A stretch of DNA of 64,000 nucleotides from Klebsiella aerogenes KCTC 2190 (GTDB lineage: Bacteria > Pseudomonadota > Gammaproteobacteria > Enterobacterales > Enterobacteriaceae), in assembly GCF_000215745.1 (NCBI RefSeq), contig NC_015663.1, positions 806,001 through 870,000 of the forward strand, written 5' to 3'. Every line of letters starts with the position of its first letter. Positions within the stretch are counted from its first letter, which is position 1. A program made the position numbers and the translations under genes. The notes below the pieces were generated by a model. That model was not told where the DNA came from, did not search any database, and worked only from the letters and a program-made list of their open reading frames with translations. Shown here one piece after another: positions 44,689-53,610 of the stretch.

Positions 44689-44981
44689 GCGGCCAACAGG
44701 AACGCGACCAGCGAAAAGCGCTGCTGCTGCGCCAAATCCAGCAACAGCGGCTGGATTTGGCCGCCAGCCATCGTCACTGGCTGGAAGCCACCTCGCCTAT
44801 CGATCGCGGCTGGCAAACGCTGAAACACCTGCGTTCATGGGCGATGGTCGGCAGCGGGGTAATGGCTATCTGGTCAGTGCGCCATCCGCGCTTTTTAATC
44901 CGCTGGGGCAAACGCGGCCTCGGCATCTGGAGCACCTGGCGGATGGTCAAAGGGATTCTGCGTCAGTCCGCATCGCGTTAA
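44685..44981 (+). CDS. yqjK: YqjK-family protein
   Basis: A 98-residue basic protein that overlaps yqjE by 4 bp (ATGA). It has a charged N-terminus (ERDQRKALLLRQIQQQRLDL) and one weak membrane segment (WAMVGSGVMAIWSVRHPRFL). Function unknown; it is the last gene of yqjCDEK. Confidence 0.9.
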   Translation: MSGQQERDQRKALLLRQIQQQRLDLAASHRHWLEATSPIDRGWQTLKHLRSWAMVGSGVMAIWSVRHPRFLIRWGKRGLGIWSTWRMVKGILRQSASR

Positions 44982-44989
44982 TTGCTCGC

Positions 44990-45298
44990 TCAGTGCGCCA
45001 GCGCGCTGAGCTCTTGTTCGCTTAAACCGGTGGTTTTACTGACCAGCGCGCTATCAACGCCGTTACGAAGCATCGCAAGAGCTATTTTACGCGTCGCCTG
45101 ACGTTCGCCTTCTTCTCTACCTTCTTCACGACCCTGTTTTCTTCCCTTTGTGCGCCCACGCTCTTCAAACCATTCTGCTAATGTCATCAGTTGCTCCTTA
45201 TGTTCAGGCATTCCCTGCGCCAGTTGACGAAAAAATCTGCCAGGGCTAGTCAACTGGCCGGAACGGGCAAGGATAAGATGCCTCTGGTGATAAAACAA
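44990..45298 (-). pseudogene. C-terminal remnant of an Rpn-family recombination-promoting nuclease
   Basis: The 102-residue frame resembles only the end of RpnA-type proteins (PD-(D/E)XK transposase_31 family): the block FFRQLAQGMPEHKEQLMTLA, the charged linker KGRKQGREEGREEGERQATR and the closing helix pair IALAMLRNGVDSALVSKTTG. The nuclease domain, which should precede it, is missing, and I see no continuation in 45299-45480. It lies opposite to its neighbours between yqjK and yqjF, where E. coli has nothing. Confidence 0.75.
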
Positions 45299-45511
45299 TC
45301 AATAGCCACGCACGCTGCGAGGCGCCTCGGAAAATATTTTCACCGATCGCACCAATTGCTCAGAAACTTTGAAAAAGAACTACAGTTTTCCTTGCTAACA
45401 ATCCCCTCTCAAGCTCGCTAATATCCTCTCCATCGACAGCAAGCCCGCGTAACCACGCAGGATTGCTCTAAAAAACGAAATCGCCGCCCTTTGGGTTTTC
45501 TGGAGTAAGAA

Positions 45512-45904
45512 ATGAAAAAATTAGAAGATGTTGGTGTACTGGTAGCGCGTATTCTGATGCCGATTCTGTTCATTACCGCTGGTTGGGGAAAAATCACCGG
45601 GTATGCAGGTACGCAGCAGTATATGGAAGCGATGGGTGTTCCGGGAGCGCTGCTGCCGCTGACTATTCTGCTTGAGTTTGGCGGCGGTCTGGCAATTCTG
45701 TTCGGTTTCCTGACTCGCACTACCGCGCTGTTCACCGCAGGCTTTACCCTGCTGACCGCGTTCCTGTTCCACAGCAACTTTGCTGAAGGCGTGAACTCGC
45801 TGATGTTCATGAAAAACCTGACCATCGCTGGTGGTTATCTACTGCTGGCCGTGACGGGTCCGGGCGCATTCAGCATCGACCGCGTGCTGAATAAAAAGTG
45901 GTAA
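45512..45904 (+). CDS. yqjF: DoxX-family membrane protein YqjF
   Basis: A 130-residue protein of four membrane segments in the DoxX/quinol-oxidase-subunit family (LVARILMPILFITAGWGKIT and LLPLTILLEFGGGLAILFGF). Its physiological role is unclear. In E. coli its promoter is switched on by breakdown products of nitroaromatics through YhaJ, whose gene lies 2.5 kb away here. It precedes yqjG, which acts on quinones. Confidence 0.93.
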   Translation: MKKLEDVGVLVARILMPILFITAGWGKITGYAGTQQYMEAMGVPGALLPLTILLEFGGGLAILFGFLTRTTALFTAGFTLLTAFLFHSNFAEGVNSLMFMKNLTIAGGYLLLAVTGPGAFSIDRVLNKKW

Positions 45905-45930
45905 GCGCACTATACTGAGTAAAAATCTAA

Positions 45931-45958
45931 AAAAGCGAGGGGCTATCTCCTCGCTTTT
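45931..45958 (+). terminator. Hairpin terminator after yqjF
   Basis: AAAAGCGAGG and CCTCGCTTTT pair around GGCTATCT. The T-tract is part of the stem. It lies 20 bp before yqjG. Confidence 0.8.
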
Positions 45959-45978
45959 GCTATCTGAAGGAGGAAGTA

Positions 45979-46965
45979 ATGGGACAATTAGTCGACGGCG
46001 TCTGGCAAGATACCTGGTATGACACCAAATCCACCGGAGGACGGTTCAAGCGTTCCGTTTCAGCCTTCCGCAACTGGCTCACCGCCGATGGCGCGCCAGG
46101 CCCTGCGGGCGAAGGTGGCTTCGCCGCAGAGAAAGACCGCTATCATCTGTACGTTTCACTGGCCTGTCCGTGGGCCCATCGCACCCTGATTCTGCGCAAG
46201 TTGAAAGGATTAGAGCCCTTTATATCTGTCTCAGTGGTGAATCCACTGATGCTGGAAAACGGCTGGACCTTCGCCGACGATTTCCCGGATGCGACCGGCG
46301 ACCAGCTCTATCATCATCAGTTCCTCTATCAGCTTTATCTGCAGGCCGATCCGCATTACACCGGCCGGGTGACCGTTCCGGTGCTGTGGGATAAAAAACA
46401 ACAGACCATCGTCAGCAATGAGTCGGCTGAAATTATCCGCATGTTCAATACCGCGTTTGATGGCCTGGGGGCGCGTGCGGGCGACTATTATCCGCCGGCG
46501 TTGCGAGAAAAGATCGACGATCTCAATAGCTGGATCTACGACAACGTTAACAACGGGGTATATAAAGCCGGTTTCGCCACCAGCCAGCAGGCCTACGACG
46601 AAGCCGTTGCTGCGCTGTTTACTTCGCTCGAACGCCTTGAGCAGATCCTCGGTCAGCACCGCTACCTGACCGGGAACCAGTTAACGGAAGCGGATATCCG
46701 CCTGTGGACAACGCTGGTCCGTTTCGACCCGGTGTATGTTACCCATTTTAAATGCGATAAGCGCCGTATCAGCGACTATCTCAACCTGTACGGTTTCCTG
46801 CGCGATATCTACCAGATGCCGGGGATTGCGGAAACGGTGAATTTCCCACATATCCGCAATCACTATTATCGCAGCCACAAAACCATCAACCCGACGGGGA
46901 TCATCTCCGTGGGCCCGCAGCAGGATCTCAACGAACCGCACGGGCGGGATCGCTTTTCCCGCTGA
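45979..46965 (+). CDS. yqjG: Glutathionyl-hydroquinone reductase YqjG
   Basis: A 328-residue Xi-class glutathione transferase. It reduces glutathionyl-hydroquinones, releasing the hydroquinone and oxidised glutathione. The catalytic cysteine C63 is in YVSLACPWAHRTLI, with thioredoxin-like followed by helical domains (YLTGNQLTEADIRLWTTLVR). GGAGGAAG precedes the ATG. Length matches E. coli. Confidence 0.96.
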   Translation: MGQLVDGVWQDTWYDTKSTGGRFKRSVSAFRNWLTADGAPGPAGEGGFAAEKDRYHLYVSLACPWAHRTLILRKLKGLEPFISVSVVNPLMLENGWTFADDFPDATGDQLYHHQFLYQLYLQADPHYTGRVTVPVLWDKKQQTIVSNESAEIIRMFNTAFDGLGARAGDYYPPALREKIDDLNSWIYDNVNNGVYKAGFATSQQAYDEAVAALFTSLERLEQILGQHRYLTGNQLTEADIRLWTTLVRFDPVYVTHFKCDKRRISDYLNLYGFLRDIYQMPGIAETVNFPHIRNHYYRSHKTINPTGIISVGPQQDLNEPHGRDRFSR

Positions 46966-46970
46966 TCAAT

Positions 46971-46993
46971 AAGGCGCCGAAAGGCGCCTTTTA
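46971..46993 (+). terminator. Terminator after yqjG
   Basis: AAGGCGCC and GGCGCCTT pair around GAAA, followed by TTATT. It ends yqjG 7 bp after its stop. Confidence 0.9.
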
Positions 46994-47090
46994 TTCAGAT
47001 AACGGATATTTACCAGTTTGATATTCACGCCTATGATTATTTTGATCGCTTTAAAAACAAGTGATTAATGGTTAACTAAGGCGTGAGAAA

Positions 47091-47459
47091 ATGGACTGGT
47101 ATCTAAAAGTATTACGAAACTATATTGGCTTTGGCGGTCGCGCCCGGCGCAAAGAGTACTGGATGTTTATTCTGGTCAACATCATTCTCACCGCAGTGCT
47201 AAGCATCATTGATAAGATGCTCGGCTGGCAACGTGCTGGGGGTGAAGGCATCCTGACGACCATTTACGGCGTGCTGGTTTTTTTACCCTGGTGGGCGGTG
47301 CAGTTTCGTCGCCTGCATGACACCGACCGCTCGGCGTGGTGGCTACTGCTGCTGCTGATCCCGGTCATCGGCTGGCTGGTGATTTTGATTTTCAATTGTC
47401 AGAACGGCACGCCCGGCAACAATCGCTTTGGGCCAAATCCAAAACCCTACTCCTACTGA
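47091..47459 (+). CDS. yhaH: DUF805 inner-membrane protein YhaH
   Basis: A 122-residue membrane protein with about three to four hydrophobic segments and the DUF805 signature (YIGFGGRARRKEYWMFILVN, then FRRLHDTDRSAWWLLLLLIP). Function unknown. It is followed by yhaJ in opposite orientation; E. coli has a second copy, yhaI, between them that is absent here. Confidence 0.93.
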   Translation: MDWYLKVLRNYIGFGGRARRKEYWMFILVNIILTAVLSIIDKMLGWQRAGGEGILTTIYGVLVFLPWWAVQFRRLHDTDRSAWWLLLLLIPVIGWLVILIFNCQNGTPGNNRFGPNPKPYSY

Positions 47460-47497
47460 TTTACGCGCTCCTCGCGGCGGAGGAGCGCATCTTCCCG

Positions 47498-48394
47498 TTA
47501 TCTGCCGGTAAACAGTTTCGGGATCTCCCGCAGACACCAGGATTTGGCTTCGCCCATGCTGTCGCGGCGCCAGGCCATAATGATATCGATTTCATTGGTA
47601 TATTCAGGGCTTACGACCCGCAAGCGCCCTTCGGCAATATCCTTCTCAACCAACGGATACGGCATGGTCGCCACGCCAAGCCCCGCCAGCAGCGCCTGGC
47701 GTTTATCTTCAATAGTGCTGACGGTTAAACGCGGCTGCTTATCCAGCAGCTGCACCGTCAGAACCGGACGCTCGCGCGCGGTATCCGCCACCGCGACGCC
47801 GCGATATTTCACCCGCGTCACCTCAGAAAGCGGTTCTGGCTCCTGATGAATCGGGTGATCCGGCGCGGCAACATAAACGCTTAACACCGAATAGAGCTTA
47901 CGCGAGTTAATTTCTGACGATGAACGAAAATGCATATCCGGCGCGACGACAATATCAGCACGTCCCTGCTCCAGCCGTTCCCAGGCACCGGCCAGCACTT
48001 CGGTAATAATCGACAGCTGGGTATTGGATTTAGTCGCCAGTTTCTCAATCAGCGGAAACAGATCGGTGGTAGGAACTAACGCTTCGGTCACGATGGTCAG
48101 GTGAGTTTCCCAGCCGCGCGACAGCGCTTCGGCATCGGTGGTCAGCTTGTCCGCCGCTTCCAGCAGCACGCGGCCGCGTTCCAGCAGCATGCGGCCAACG
48201 TTCGTAAATTTTGTGCGATGGCCGGAACGGTCAAACAACACCACATCCAGTTCTTCTTCCAGTTTTTGCATGGTGTAGCTTAGGGCCGAAGGCACGCGCC
48301 CCAGCTCGTCAGCCGCAGCGGCAAAGCTCCCGCGTCGGTCTATTGCATCCATTACGCGTAACGCTTCCAGCGTTAATGCTCTCTCTTTCGCCAT
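47498..48394 (-). CDS. yhaJ: LysR-family regulator YhaJ
   Basis: A 298-residue LysR-type regulator with an N-terminal helix-turn-helix (ALRVMDAIDRRGSFAAAADE and LGRVPSALSYTMQKLEEELD) and a two-lobed effector domain. In E. coli YhaJ activates yqjF on exposure to dinitrotoluene metabolites and affects virulence genes in pathogens. It is divergent from yhaK with a 104-bp shared promoter region. Confidence 0.95.
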   Translation of the reverse strand: MAKERALTLEALRVMDAIDRRGSFAAAADELGRVPSALSYTMQKLEEELDVVLFDRSGHRTKFTNVGRMLLERGRVLLEAADKLTTDAEALSRGWETHLTIVTEALVPTTDLFPLIEKLATKSNTQLSIITEVLAGAWERLEQGRADIVVAPDMHFRSSSEINSRKLYSVLSVYVAAPDHPIHQEPEPLSEVTRVKYRGVAVADTARERPVLTVQLLDKQPRLTVSTIEDKRQALLAGLGVATMPYPLVEKDIAEGRLRVVSPEYTNEIDIIMAWRRDSMGEAKSWCLREIPKLFTGR

Positions 48395-48498
48395 TTCGCT
48401 CTCATTCAGGAATTTTGAACATACCGGGCAGAATATCTGGCTAACAATACAGCGTCCATACCTTTACCATTGATTTAGTGTAAAGAGAGGTCAAGAAA

Positions 48499-49200
48499 AT
48501 GATTACAACCCGAACAGCCAAACAATGCGGTCAAGCAGACTTCGGCTGGCTGCAGGCCCGCTACACCTTTTCCTTTGGCCACTACTTCGACCCTAAATTG
48601 CTGGGTTACGCCTCGCTGCGCGTACTCAATCAAGAAGTGCTGGCGCCGGGCGCGTCATTTCAGCCGCGTACCTACCCAAAGGTCGATATCCTGAATCTGA
48701 TTCTGGAAGGTGAAGCGGAATACCGCGATAGCGACGGCAACCACATACAGGCAAAAGCTGGAGAAGCCCTGCTGCTCTCCACCCAACCGGGGGTCAGCTA
48801 CAGCGAGCATAATCTCAGTAAAGAGCAGTCGTTGACGCGCATGCAGCTGTGGCTCGACGCCTGTCCGGAGCGCGAAAACCCGCTGGTACAGAAAATGACG
48901 GTTGGCGATTCGCCGATTCAGCTATTAGCCTCACCGGACGGCAGCGGCGACAGCTTACAGCTGCGTCAGCAGGTGTGGATCCATCATCTGCAGCTGGCGA
49001 AGGGCGAAGAGATCAACGTTCAACTGCACGGCCCGCGCGCCTATCTGCAGTCGATTCACGGGACGGTACATGCCGTGGCAAAAAAGGAAGAGAAACAGGC
49101 ATTAACCTGCGGCGATGGCGCGTTTATTCGTGACGAAGCTAACATTACCCTCGTCGCCGATACGCCGCTGCGCGCTTTGCTGATAGATTTACCGGTGTAA
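48499..49200 (+). CDS. yhaK: Pirin-family bicupin YhaK
   Basis: A 233-residue two-cupin protein of the pirin/YhaK group. E. coli YhaK is a monomer sensitive to oxidation and does not carry the usual pirin metal site. Readable parts are GHYFDPKLLGYASLRVLNQE, PRTYPKVDILNLILEGEAEY and DGAFIRDEANITLVADTPLR. Enzymatic activity is unproven. AAAGAGAGG precedes the ATG; yhaL follows by 23 bp. Confidence 0.94.
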   Translation: MITTRTAKQCGQADFGWLQARYTFSFGHYFDPKLLGYASLRVLNQEVLAPGASFQPRTYPKVDILNLILEGEAEYRDSDGNHIQAKAGEALLLSTQPGVSYSEHNLSKEQSLTRMQLWLDACPERENPLVQKMTVGDSPIQLLASPDGSGDSLQLRQQVWIHHLQLAKGEEINVQLHGPRAYLQSIHGTVHAVAKKEEKQALTCGDGAFIRDEANITLVADTPLRALLIDLPV

Positions 49201-49223
49201 CAAGGAAGCCCGGGAGTTTGTGA

Positions 49224-49385
49224 GTGAGCAAGAAAAAAAGCAAAAAGGCAAAATCGTTAGACCAGCCAGTCGCTGTGGAAACCATGAGCCCAATCGGCTT
49301 TGGCTATGAAGAGATGCTGAGTGAACTGGAAGCCATCGTGGAAGATGCGCAAACGCGGTTGCAGGATGAAGATAACGCCGCCTGA
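49224..49385 (+). CDS. yhaL: Small protein YhaL
   Basis: A 53-residue basic-then-acidic protein read from GTG: MSKKKSKKAKSLDQPVAVET, then a conserved helix FGYEEMLSELEAIVEDAQTR. The second half matches the E. coli YhaL I remember (YEEMLSELEAIVADAETRL). An in-frame stop at 49221 directly before the GTG fixes the start; AAGGAAGCCCGGGAG lies upstream. The helix resembles the exonuclease VII small-subunit motif, so a partner is possible, but function is unknown. Confidence 0.85.
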   Translation: MSKKKSKKAKSLDQPVAVETMSPIGFGYEEMLSELEAIVEDAQTRLQDEDNAA

Positions 49386-49391
49386 AGAAAT

Positions 49392-49410
49392 CGGCCCCAT
49401 AGCGGGGCCG
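49392..49410. terminator. Bidirectional terminator yhaL / Spy-like gene
   Basis: CGGCCCC and GGGGCCG pair around ATAGC, followed by ACTTTATT. It separates convergent genes. Confidence 0.82.
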
Positions 49411-49416
49411 ACTTTA

Positions 49417-49827
49417 TTACTCGCTCAATGCCTGAGAGAGATCTTTTTTCACCTGAGTACGTTGTTCCGGTGTCAGTACCTGATTTACGCCGAAATAGTA
49501 CTTCACGCGATAATAGCGCACCTGTTGCTCAACCTTGCTAAAGGCCGCCAGCTGATCTTTAACCGCTTTTTCATTCCACTTACCAGAATCGATCACGTCA
49601 AATAACACGCCATCTTTAATATCTTTCTGTGAAATCTGCTGGACGTTCTTTTCCATTTCCTGATGCAGGCTCTTAATTTTTGCGACCTGATCCTGGCTCA
49701 ATTTTAAATGCTGAACGATAGGATCCTGAGCCGGCGCCGGCGCGGCGGTAACCTCAGCGGCCTGTGCCGCCATGGAGAACCCTGCGGCTACAGCCGTCAT
49801 TAATACCATCCGAGAAAGTTTGTTCAT
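49417..49827 (-). CDS. Spy/CpxP-like LTXXQ-motif periplasmic protein
   Basis: A 136-residue exported protein. The signal peptide is MNKLSRMVLMTAVAAGFSMA with cleavage near AQA-AEV. The mature part is helical and has two LTXXQ-type motifs (LKLSQDQVAKI near residue 42 and LTPEQRTQVKKDL near the end), as in the Spy/CpxP family of periplasmic chaperones and stress sensors. Unlike Spy it has a long tyrosine-rich insert (VEQQVRYYRVKYYFGVNQ). I know no named orthologue at this place in E. coli. Confidence 0.78.
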   Translation of the reverse strand: MNKLSRMVLMTAVAAGFSMAAQAAEVTAAPAPAQDPIVQHLKLSQDQVAKIKSLHQEMEKNVQQISQKDIKDGVLFDVIDSGKWNEKAVKDQLAAFSKVEQQVRYYRVKYYFGVNQVLTPEQRTQVKKDLSQALSE

Positions 49828-49976
49828 CTTGTTATCCTGAATAAGTACGTAGTGATAAGACGACCTATTATTCCCTGAACAATAATGACGATATGTAAAA
49901 AATCATGTTCACCAGTGTAAATATTCAGATAATATATTCACCAAATGAATTGTATAAAATATAAAATTCTTCTTCC

Positions 49977-50843
49977 TTATTGAACACGTGCTAAATCCGC
50001 TGATGTTAAATTAATATCCATGCGTGGCGCGGCCAGCAAGATATTATTTTCATCAAGCGTATTTTTGATATTCTCCAGAAAATCGAAATAGGTATCCCAA
50101 TACTCAGCATTTTTCACCCATACGCGAATGGTAAAGTTAAGCGAACCGGGCGCCAGCTCAATCAGGCGAACGGTGGTACCGCGAGAATGATCGATGCGCT
50201 TTTCATCATCGATAAGCGTCTGGATAACCTGTTTAACGTGCGATATTTGGCTATGACACGCTACGCCGAGCGTAAGATCGATGCGGCGATAGGGATGGCG
50301 GGAGTAGTTAACGATGCTATCGGCAATAATTTTACCGTTCGGGATAATGACTTCTTTATTATCTACAGTAAGCAGCGTCGTAGAAAAAACATGTACCGAT
50401 TGCACCATCCCTGATACCGAACCAACCTGCACGAAATTACCCGCCCTGAATGGACGCAGAGTCACCAGCAGTACGCCAGCGGCAAAATTTGACAGCGAGC
50501 CCTGCAGCGCCAGGCCAATGGCCAGACCCGCCGCACCAATAACCGCGATGATGGAAGAAGTTTCAATCCCTACTCGACCTAACGCGGCGACAATCGCAAA
50601 AGCCATGGTGATATAGCGCACCAGCGCGGCGAAGAAGTGGACGATTGTCGCATCTACGTTGCGTCGCAGCAGAATTTTCTCGAAGGTTTTGGCGAGGACT
50701 TTTGCAAGCATTCTCCCGATAAAAAGAATAATCAGCGCCGCCACGATATTCCAGGCAAACTGCATAATCGTCTCGCCATGCCCAACCAGCCATGCTATTG
50801 CCGTTTTGAGTTGAGGGAATAACACTACATTTTTCACGTCCAC
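49977..50843 (-). CDS. Small-conductance mechanosensitive channel, MscS family
   Basis: A 288-residue paralogue of MscS. It has about three membrane segments, the last being the pore helix (VIGAAGLAIGLALQGSLSNF) with the family's glycine/alanine pattern. The cytoplasmic beta-domain follows (RPFRAGNFVQVGSVSGMVQS, and VIIPNGKIIADSIVNYSRHP). Such channels open on membrane tension and release solutes after osmotic down-shock. The start is GTG with GGGGCG upstream. The genuine mscS is expected elsewhere, so this is an accessory copy. It lies 149 bp from the Spy-like gene on the same strand. Confidence 0.88.
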   Translation of the reverse strand: MDVKNVVLFPQLKTAIAWLVGHGETIMQFAWNIVAALIILFIGRMLAKVLAKTFEKILLRRNVDATIVHFFAALVRYITMAFAIVAALGRVGIETSSIIAVIGAAGLAIGLALQGSLSNFAAGVLLVTLRPFRAGNFVQVGSVSGMVQSVHVFSTTLLTVDNKEVIIPNGKIIADSIVNYSRHPYRRIDLTLGVACHSQISHVKQVIQTLIDDEKRIDHSRGTTVRLIELAPGSLNFTIRVWVKNAEYWDTYFDFLENIKNTLDENNILLAAPRMDINLTSADLARVQ

Positions 50844-51040
50844 CGCCCCTGTCTGGATAACACGTAAAACCTGCTATCCATTAAGCTGAATGATGACCGC
50901 TGCAAATGAGGGATTGAGATTAATGGATAGAAGATACATTTTCAAAGCGTGACAGTATCAACGAGCGCGGCCTGCAATGCAGCCAGAAAGCTGTTTAAAA
51001 GTGGACAGTCATTCATTTTTGTTCCAACCTCCAGATAGCA

Positions 51041-51064
51041 AAAACCCCGCCGAGGCGGGGTTTT
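51041..51064 (-). terminator. rnpB terminator
   Basis: AAAACCCCGCC and GGCGGGGTTTT pair around GA and lie just beyond the 3' end of rnpB. The sequence is symmetrical, so it could act for both strands. Confidence 0.93.
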
Positions 51065-51072
51065 CTAAGGAG

Positions 51073-51450
<378 letters not shown>

Positions 51451-51457
51451 GGCGCGA

Positions 51458-51486
51458 AGTATAGAGGGTTCGCGCGCCTTTGTCAC
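51458..51486 (-). promoter_or_regulatory. rnpB promoter overlapping the end of garK
   Basis: On the minus strand GTGACA (51486-51481), a 17-bp spacer, then TATACT (51463-51458) precede the rnpB 5' end by 7 bp. The -35 hexamer contains the garK stop codon. Confidence 0.85.
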
Positions 51487-52628
51487 CCCGCACAACGCAT
51501 TCCGATCGCCAGCGTCGCGGCAATATTTCGCGAAGCGCGATAAATATTGTCGAATGCGCCGCGGAATGCCTCTTCCAGCGAGCCGATGCTGGTCAGTACG
51601 CTGAACACCGCTTCGATGCCATATTGATGTACCACGCCGACATCGCGGGTCAGACTGCCGGCAATAGCAATCACCGGTTTATGGTATTTCTTCGCCACAT
51701 TGGCTACGCCAACCGGTACTTTGCCGTTGATGCTCTGGCTATCGAGTCGCCCTTCGCCGGTTACCACCAGCGTGCAGTCGTGAATATGTTCTTCCAGATT
51801 AAGCGCCGTCGTCACAATCTCAATCCCGCTGCGCAGTTCAGCCCCCAGAAAAGCCATTAGCGCGGCCCCCATTCCCCCCGCCGCTCCGGCACCGGGGACA
51901 TCTTTCACCTCCACGCGCAGCGATTTTTTGATAACCGAGGCGTAGTGGGCAAGATTATTATCAAGCTCGACAATGAGCGCTTCGGTCGCCCCTTTTTGTG
52001 GGCCAAAAATGCGCGATGCCCCCTGTTCGCCAATCAACGGATTTGTCACGTCGCAAGCCACGCGAATAGCACAGTGTTTAAGACGTGGGTCCATGGACGA
52101 AACATCAATTGAATTCAGGCAGTTAAGGGAACCACCGCCATTACCGATGTCGCTGCCGTTGGCATCACAGAGCTTTGCGCCCAGCGCCTGCATCATCCCG
52201 GCGCCGCCGTCATTGGTCGCGCTACCGCCGATGCCGATAATGATGCTGGTCGCGCCGTGCTCCAGCGCCTGTAAAATCAGCTCGCCGGTACCGCGAGAAG
52301 TGGTGATCAGAGGATTACGTTTCTCAGGCGGCACCAGTCCCAGCCCGCTGGCCGCGGCCATCTCAATAAATGCGGTTTTGCCGTCCCCGGACATGCCCCA
52401 GCGGGCATTCACTTTTTCCCCCAGCGGCCCGGTGACCAGCGCCGTATGCGCCGTACCCTGCGTGGCGGCAATCATGGCTTCAACCGTTCCCTCGCCGCCA
52501 TCGGCAAGCGGAACAGAAACATATTGCGCATCGGGGAAAATTTCCCGAAATCCTTTTTCTATCGCCTGAGCTACCTCGCTGGCAGAAAGGCTTTCTTTAT
52601 AAGAGTCTGGGGCAATTACGATTTTCAT
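51483..52628 (-). CDS. garK: Glycerate 2-kinase GarK
   Basis: A 381-residue kinase that phosphorylates D-glycerate to 2-phosphoglycerate, the last step of galactarate/glucarate catabolism. The start MKIVIAPDSYKESLSASEVA and later motifs (GLVPPEKRNPLITTSRGTGE, GIGGSATNDGGAGMMQALGA, VVTGEGRLDSQSINGKVPVG) define the glycerate kinase type 1 family. The frame is open 36 codons further upstream, but without family similarity. It is the last gene of garLRK, 65 bp after garR. Confidence 0.95.
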   Translation of the reverse strand: MKIVIAPDSYKESLSASEVAQAIEKGFREIFPDAQYVSVPLADGGEGTVEAMIAATQGTAHTALVTGPLGEKVNARWGMSGDGKTAFIEMAAASGLGLVPPEKRNPLITTSRGTGELILQALEHGATSIIIGIGGSATNDGGAGMMQALGAKLCDANGSDIGNGGGSLNCLNSIDVSSMDPRLKHCAIRVACDVTNPLIGEQGASRIFGPQKGATEALIVELDNNLAHYASVIKKSLRVEVKDVPGAGAAGGMGAALMAFLGAELRSGIEIVTTALNLEEHIHDCTLVVTGEGRLDSQSINGKVPVGVANVAKKYHKPVIAIAGSLTRDVGVVHQYGIEAVFSVLTSIGSLEEAFRGAFDNIYRASRNIAATLAIGMRCAG

Positions 52629-52693
52629 AGTTATGTCGCCTGACTGTGCCGCGCAAGGCAAGAATGACAGGGCGCGGGAACACGCCCTTCTTG

Positions 52694-53584
52694 TTAACGA
52701 GTCACTTCCACTTTCGCCAGTTTTTCGTAGTAACACGCCAGAGCGCTATGGTCAGCGGTGCCCAGGCCATCCGCGCGCAGCGCCTGCATCATCTCCATCA
52801 CCGCCGCCGTCAGCGGTAGCTGGGCGCCGACGCCGTGAGACGTATCCAGCGCATTGGCCAGATCTTTAATATGCAGATCGATACGGAAGCCCGGTTTGAA
52901 GTTGCGATCCATCACCATCGGCGCTTTAGCATCGAGCACGGTGCTACCTGCCAGGCCGCCACGAATCGCCTGATAAACCAGTTCCGGGTTAACGCCGGCT
53001 TTGGTGGCCAGAGTTAACGCCTCCGACATTGCCGCGATGTTCAGCGCCACAATCACCTGGTTGGCCAACTTGGTGACGTTGCCTGCGCCAATCTCGCCGG
53101 TATGCACCACGGATCCCGCCATCGCTTTCATCAGGTCGTAGTATTTATCGAAAATCGCCTTGTCGCCGCCAACCATCACCGACAGGGTGCCGTCGATCGC
53201 TTTGGGTTCGCCGCCGCTCACCGGCGCATCCAGCATATCGATGCCTTTGGCCTTCAGCGCTTCGCTGATTTCGCGACTCGCCAGCGGCGCAATGGAGCTC
53301 ATATCAATCACCACGGTGCCCGGTTTCGCGCCTTCGATAATGCCGTTTTCACCCAACGCAACGTCTTTCACGTGCGGAGAGTTTGGCAGCATGGTGATAA
53401 TTACATCGCACTGCTCAGCAATGGCCTTCGCCGTGCTCGCAGTCTCTGCGCCCGCGGCAATCACGTCAGCAATGGCTTCGGGGTTACGGTCGGATACCAC
53501 CAGCGAATAACCCGCCTTCAGCAAATTTTTGCTCATCGGCTTGCCCATGATGCCAAGACCAATAAAACCCACTTTGATTGTCAT
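52694..53584 (-). CDS. garR: Tartronate semialdehyde reductase GarR
   Basis: A 296-residue beta-hydroxyacid dehydrogenase that reduces tartronate semialdehyde to D-glycerate with NADH. The Rossmann signature is KVGFIGLGIMGKPMSKNLLK, the substrate loop VSGGEPKAIDGTLSVMVGGD, and the catalytic lysine lies in GAGNVTKLANQVIVALN. The start is taken at MTIKVGF; GAGAGAACATT precedes it. It lies 26 bp after garL. Confidence 0.96.
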   Translation of the reverse strand: MTIKVGFIGLGIMGKPMSKNLLKAGYSLVVSDRNPEAIADVIAAGAETASTAKAIAEQCDVIITMLPNSPHVKDVALGENGIIEGAKPGTVVIDMSSIAPLASREISEALKAKGIDMLDAPVSGGEPKAIDGTLSVMVGGDKAIFDKYYDLMKAMAGSVVHTGEIGAGNVTKLANQVIVALNIAAMSEALTLATKAGVNPELVYQAIRGGLAGSTVLDAKAPMVMDRNFKPGFRIDLHIKDLANALDTSHGVGAQLPLTAAVMEMMQALRADGLGTADHSALACYYEKLAKVEVTR

Positions 53585-53610
53585 AATGTTCTCTCTCTTC
53601 ATCCTGGTGA

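Noticed and set aside
52629..52736. 36-codon upstream extension of GarK
   Set aside because: It overlaps the end of garR and lacks similarity; MKIVIAPDSYK is the family start.
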